DNA of 37,569 nt from Novosphingobium sp. AAP83. GTDB lineage: Bacteria > Pseudomonadota > Alphaproteobacteria > Sphingomonadales > Sphingomonadaceae. A model generated the notes under the pieces. The model saw nothing but the letters and a program-made list of their open reading frames with translations, was not told where the DNA came from and did no database searches. The stretch covers positions 1 to 37,569 of the forward strand of contig NZ_LJHY01000061.1 in assembly GCF_001295795.1 (NCBI RefSeq), given 5' to 3'. Shown piece after piece: positions 34,400-37,569 of the stretch. How positions within the stretch are numbered: position 1 is the stretch's first letter; each line of letters opens with the position of its first letter. The position numbers and the translations under genes are program-made.

Positions 34400-34414
34400 A
34401 CGGAAGCTAGACAG

Positions 34415-35290
34415 ATGCTCTCACTCAAGGCGAATGTTGCCGAGTATCCGCAAACCAAGGCCTTACTCGACGGTCGCGTTACCTCGGACGTTGTGAAGCT
34501 GGATTTCTGTGGCCCTGAAAAGGCGCACAACGGCTTCAAGGACATGCTGCGGCGCGGGGCTTACGATTGCGGCGAGCTTGCCATCGTGACTTATCTTCAG
34601 GCGGTGACCTATGGCAAACCATGGGTTGCCTTACCCGCGCCGGTCTCGGGCCGTTTCCAGCACCACTGCGCCGGATTCAACCGCGAACTGGGCCACGTGG
34701 CACCAAAGGATATCGAGGGACAGAAAGTTGGTGTGCGCACCTATGCACAGACCACAGGCCTCTGGGTGCGCGGTGTGCTTCAGCATGAGCACGGCGTCGA
34801 TCTGGACAAGGTCACCTTTATGACCGTGGGCGAAGGGCACCTAGAAGAATACTCCGACCCGCCAAACTGCGTTCGCCTACCCAAAGGTTCGGACATTGGG
34901 CAGATGATGCTCGACGGCGAACTTGCCGCAACACTGCAGGGCGTGGACCTGCCAAAGGACCCGCGGGTAGAACGGCTGGTTCCAGATCCTTTCAACGCGG
35001 GCAAGGCATGGTATGCCAAAAGCGGGATCGTGCCGATCAATCACCTGTTCGTGGTGCACGCCGATCTGGCACGTGATCGGCCCGATGTGGTCCGCGAACT
35101 CTATCGGATGATCGGGCAAAGCCGCGATTTGACCGAAGGCGGATTGCCTGACCCTTTCCCGCCAATGGGCTTCGAAGCCAATCGCACTGGAATCGAACTT
35201 GCAATTCAGTTCGCTTTCGAACAACGCATCATCCCGCGCAAGATGAGCATCGAGGAATTGTTTGATCCGGCAATGCGGGCGCTGAACTGA
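34415..35290 (+). CDS. PhtD-like protein 2 (4,5-dihydroxyphthalate decarboxylase family)
   Basis: 291 residues. Same fold as PhtD-like protein 1 but clearly diverged: YDCGELAIVTYLQAVTYGKP, DIEGQKVGVRTYAQTTGLWVRG, PINHLFVVHADLA, and GFEANRTGIELAIQ near the end. No signal peptide, so a cytoplasmic enzyme is more likely than a transport protein. Two such genes in one operon may act on different intermediates or form a heteromer. The true reaction is unknown. Confidence 0.78.
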   Translation: MLSLKANVAEYPQTKALLDGRVTSDVVKLDFCGPEKAHNGFKDMLRRGAYDCGELAIVTYLQAVTYGKPWVALPAPVSGRFQHHCAGFNRELGHVAPKDIEGQKVGVRTYAQTTGLWVRGVLQHEHGVDLDKVTFMTVGEGHLEEYSDPPNCVRLPKGSDIGQMMLDGELAATLQGVDLPKDPRVERLVPDPFNAGKAWYAKSGIVPINHLFVVHADLARDRPDVVRELYRMIGQSRDLTEGGLPDPFPPMGFEANRTGIELAIQFAFEQRIIPRKMSIEELFDPAMRALN

Positions 35291-35296
35291 TTGGTG

Positions 35297-36571
35297 ATGT
35301 TAAACAATGAAGGTGCAGTGATCACGCAAAATTCGGGACATCCCTTCACATTCAGGAATTACCGGCACTTCTGGACAGCGCGCCTGTTTTCGATGTTGGC
35401 GCAAAATTGCGTTAGCGTCATTCTGGGATGGCAGGCATATGAAGTTGCCCGCCGGACCATGAGTCTTGAAGGTGCAGCCGCACAACTGGGCATCATCGGC
35501 CTGATCCAGTTTCTGCCGATCGCCACTCTGTCGCTCCATGCCGGTCTTGTGGCAGATCGGCAGGACAGGCGATTCATTGTCGGCATATGTCTGGCGATCC
35601 AGGCCTTCGTGTCGGTTGCGCTGGCGATGTTGACTGCCACCGGCCAGATTACCCTTGGCAGCATTTTTGCCATCGCGGCGGTTCAGGGTATGGCGCGCGC
35701 TTTTTATCTCCCCGCGATGAACGCGCTTGGCCCCAATTGCGTGCCGAAAGCCGTCCTGCCGCGCGCGGTGGCGCTCTCCACGCTGTCGGGCCGGTTTGGC
35801 GCCATCCTCGGTCCAGTGCTGGGCGGGGCCTTGTTTACCCTTACCCCTGCTTTGCCTTATCAGGCCGCTGTGGGGATGCTGCTGGTGTCAATGCTACTCG
35901 TACTGACCATCAGCAACATCGAGCGCCCACGCATGGCTACGCGTCGCAGCCCCTTTCACGAAATCGCCGATGGCCTGCGCTATGTCCGGCAAAGCCGCGT
36001 TCTGTTGGGCGCCATTTCGCTTGATATGGTTGCCGTTCTGGTGGGCGGGGCCACGGCATTATTGCCTGTATTCGCCCGGGAAGTGCTTCAGGTCGACGCC
36101 GATGGCCTTGGCCTTTTGCGCGCAGCCCCCGCCCTTGGTGCAATTGCGACCGGGCTGTGGTGTTCGCGTTATCCCATAGATCGCCGGGTCGGAAAAAAAA
36201 TGCTGGTCTCGGTCGGCATCTTCGGCCTCGCCACGGTCTGTTTCGGACTTGCCAGAACTATGCCCGCTGCACTTGTCAGCCTGTTTGCTATCGGCGCATC
36301 AGATATGGTCTCGGTGATGGTCCGCCAGTCGCTCATCCAGATCCGTACGCCGGACGAGATGCGCGGCCGCGTCGGTGCCATGTCGGCGCTGTTCATCTCG
36401 ACCTCCAACGAGCTTGGCGAAGCAGAATCCGGCTTTGCTGCAGCCCTGTTTGGCCCGGTCGCTGCCGTGGTCGGCGGCGGTATCGGCGCGGTCATCATCG
36501 CCTTGGCATGGGTCCGCCTCTTCCCCGATCTGGCGAAAGCCAACCGCCTGAGCAGCCCGGAAGGCGAATAG
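35297..36571 (+). CDS. MFS transporter of the EntS/MFS_3 exporter type
   Basis: 424 residues from the ATG at 35297; a TTG at 35291 is possible. About 12 membrane helices, with FRNYRHFWTARLFS at the N-terminus, ADRQDRR as the loop-2 motif, LSGRFGAILGPVLGG, and PDEMRGRVGAMSALF late in the chain. This branch is mostly drug or siderophore exporters. Last gene of the operon, 6 bp after PhtD-like 2. It may export excess or toxic intermediates. Confidence 0.82.
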   Translation: MLNNEGAVITQNSGHPFTFRNYRHFWTARLFSMLAQNCVSVILGWQAYEVARRTMSLEGAAAQLGIIGLIQFLPIATLSLHAGLVADRQDRRFIVGICLAIQAFVSVALAMLTATGQITLGSIFAIAAVQGMARAFYLPAMNALGPNCVPKAVLPRAVALSTLSGRFGAILGPVLGGALFTLTPALPYQAAVGMLLVSMLLVLTISNIERPRMATRRSPFHEIADGLRYVRQSRVLLGAISLDMVAVLVGGATALLPVFAREVLQVDADGLGLLRAAPALGAIATGLWCSRYPIDRRVGKKMLVSVGIFGLATVCFGLARTMPAALVSLFAIGASDMVSVMVRQSLIQIRTPDEMRGRVGAMSALFISTSNELGEAESGFAAALFGPVAAVVGGGIGAVIIALAWVRLFPDLAKANRLSSPEGE

Positions 36572-36644
36572 TACCGATACCGGCTATTGCCATGCAGCCA
36601 ATATTGCTTGTGTCAACACCGGGATAAAAGCAGGTAAGTTGGCT

Positions 36645-36670
36645 TGAACAAAAAGCCTCCTGGTGAGGCT
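36645..36670 (-). terminator. Rho-independent terminator on the minus strand
   Basis: AGCCTC-ACCAG-GAGGCT followed by TTTTG when read leftward. It lies in the IS110-type debris and faces away from the MFS gene. Confidence 0.55.
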
Positions 36671-36761
36671 GGACAGCATCGGCAGCGGGGAAGCGGCTGG
36701 GGCGGAGCGGAAGCCGTGGTGGACGCGACGCTTTGACTCTTTTGGCAAGCCACCAGTGTGC

Positions 36762-36827
36762 ACGCCGAACGACCCTACCTTCCACATCGACCATGCAGAC
36801 ATGCGTCGTCTTGTCACTCAAGTCTAG
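36762..36827 (-). pseudogene. IS110-type transposase N-terminal remnant
   Basis: Twenty-two codons read LDLSDKTTHVCMVDVEGRV plus VRR, the N-terminal DEDD-domain start typical of IS110 transposases (GLDVSDKxTHVCVVD). The upstream part is cut by the IS5-type element and the downstream part is no longer recognisable. Confidence 0.55.
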
Positions 36828-37492
36828 CTCGCGTTGACAAAGGATTGCAGCCATAGTCTTGCTGCTGCGAGATTGAGCAAGCTCTCGAACGACAGGACGG
36901 TCTTGTCATAGCGCGTGGCGATGCGATGCTGTTGCTTCAGCTTGCCGAACATGCGCTCGACGCGGTTGCGATCCTTGTATCGCCGGTAGTGTGGATGTGC
37001 TGGTACTTTTCGATTTGAGCGGGGCGGAATGACGGGCAGAATGCCGCCCATCAGCAGGTTTTCCCGGAACCTGTCGCCGTCATAGCCCTTGTCTGCGAGC
37101 AGACCCTTGGGCGTGGGCAGCGGCAGATTCATCAGGTCGTCAGCTGCGGTATAATCCGAAGCCTCACCGCCAGTCAGGATTAAGCCGAGAGGGAGTCCCT
37201 GATTGTCGCAGCGAGCGTGGACTTTGCTCGTAAAGCCGCCGCGTGATCGACCAAAAGCCTGCGCACAAGCCCCCCCTTTTCCGCCCACTGCCGAAACATG
37301 GCCGCGAACCGTGGTGCTATCGATCATGTGCTGCCAGTCATCGGTGAGCCCCAGGTCGACCAGCGTTTGCAGTAGCGCATTCCAAACGCCCTGTTCGGCC
37401 CAGCGCCGGAACCGGGCATAAACCAAGTTCCACTTGCCGTAACGCTCGTGCATGTCGCGCCAAGGACAACCAACCCGTAGCACGTGGAGCAT
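36824..37492 (-). CDS. IS5-family transposase, main reading frame
   Basis: 222 residues from the first ATG; coding probably starts further upstream by frameshifting from the other frame. DDE features: MIDSTTVRGHVSAVGGKGG (first Asp), LADKGYDGDRFREN (second Asp), and KDRNRVERMFGKLKQQHRIATRYDK (Glu in the Y-x-x-R-N-x-x-E-R signature). A conserved N-terminal LRVGCPWRDMHERYGKWN region precedes. The stop codon TAG lies in the presumed CTAG target site at the element edge. Confidence 0.85.
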   Translation of the reverse strand: MLHVLRVGCPWRDMHERYGKWNLVYARFRRWAEQGVWNALLQTLVDLGLTDDWQHMIDSTTVRGHVSAVGGKGGACAQAFGRSRGGFTSKVHARCDNQGLPLGLILTGGEASDYTAADDLMNLPLPTPKGLLADKGYDGDRFRENLLMGGILPVIPPRSNRKVPAHPHYRRYKDRNRVERMFGKLKQQHRIATRYDKTVLSFESLLNLAAARLWLQSFVNAS

Positions 37493-37569
37493 GCCTTTGA
37501 GAAAGAACCGGTTTCTCCCACCGGTCGTGCCCAGCGGCTCCGCTCTGACGGCAGCAGCGGCTCGAACAG
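36828..37569. mobile_element. IS5-family insertion sequence, cut by the window edge
   Basis: The element begins beside CTAG (36824-36827), a YTAR-type target used by IS5-group elements, and carries the transposase on the minus strand. It has split an IS110-type transposase reading frame that resumes on the left. The second terminal repeat and the second CTAG copy are outside the window, so the boundary is inferred from one side. Confidence 0.65.
37324..37569 (-). CDS. IS5-family transposase, upstream reading frame (partial)
   Basis: The frame from the right edge reads LFEPLLPSERSRWARPVG, the normal N-terminal part of these transposases, then departs from the family sequence. The family sequence (RNRFFLKGMLHVL) continues in the -1 frame. 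The crossover falls around 37500-37515. This is either programmed -1 frameshifting, as in some IS5 subgroups, or a decay mutation. Confidence 0.55.
   Translation of the reverse strand: MFEPLLPSERSRWARPVGETGSFSKACSTCYGLVVLGATCTSVTASGTWFMPGSGAGPNRAFGMRYCKRWSTWGSPMTGST

Noticed and set aside
1..37569. CRISPR arrays, rRNA genes, known riboswitches
   Set aside because: No regularly spaced direct repeats, rRNA-like stretches or recognised riboswitch cores were seen by eye.

Overview
The window reads as alphaproteobacterial DNA, most likely from a sphingomonad (Novosphingobium/Sphingobium-like). The basis is the lignin-type 4,5-cleavage enzymes (a LigJ-like hydratase, a LigB-family dioxygenase, a LigM/DesA-like O-demethylase), the TonB-dependent receptor, and the RepC/MobF plasmid genes. 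This assignment is inferred from gene content; no database search was possible.

Region A (1-5418) is plasmid or ICE backbone, all on the minus strand. It holds a RepC-type replication initiator interrupted by an in-frame amber codon, a small unknown gene overlapping its end, a gap with inverted repeats that could be oriT, a ribbon-helix-helix accessory protein with a membrane segment, and a MobF relaxase/helicase that runs off the left edge. The region ends at a 48-nt 3' fragment of a tRNA-Val(CAC) gene (5371-5418). This looks like the scar of a tRNA-targeted integration, with the element to the left and host DNA to the right.

Region B (5638-9785, minus strand) is a C1-transfer module: LysR regulator, tetrahydrofolate-dependent aryl-methyl-ether demethylase, MetF-like reductase, and PurU. 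Methyl groups removed from methoxylated aromatics would pass onto folate and leave as formate.

Region C (9922-24887, both strands) mixes support genes: a lactonase-type beta-propeller, a TolB-like beta-propeller, a membrane monooxygenase-like protein, GTP-dependent PEP carboxykinase, a ThDP enzyme, a TonB receptor, a metallo-beta-lactamase-fold lipoprotein with a decayed paralogue beside it, an aromatic-acid MFS importer, a siderophore-interacting (ferric reductase-like) flavoprotein, and a VanA-like Rieske oxygenase.

Region D (24998-36571) has a LysR-type regulator with two N-terminal HTH domains, divergent from a nine-gene plus-strand operon: aldehyde dehydrogenase, PhtD-like protein 1, LigJ, LigI-like amidohydrolase, LigB-family dioxygenase, HpcH/HpaI-type aldolase, ThDP enzyme, PhtD-like protein 2, and MFS exporter. 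Together these would open a gallate or 3-O-methylgallate-type ring and carry it to pyruvate and oxaloacetate. Oxaloacetate could then enter gluconeogenesis through the PEP carboxykinase of region C. Several steps use unexpected protein families or altered key residues, so this operon is the best candidate here for an undescribed catabolic route.

Region E (36572-37569) is mobile-element debris: an IS5-family element inserted at a CTAG site in an IS110-type transposase remnant, cut by the right edge.
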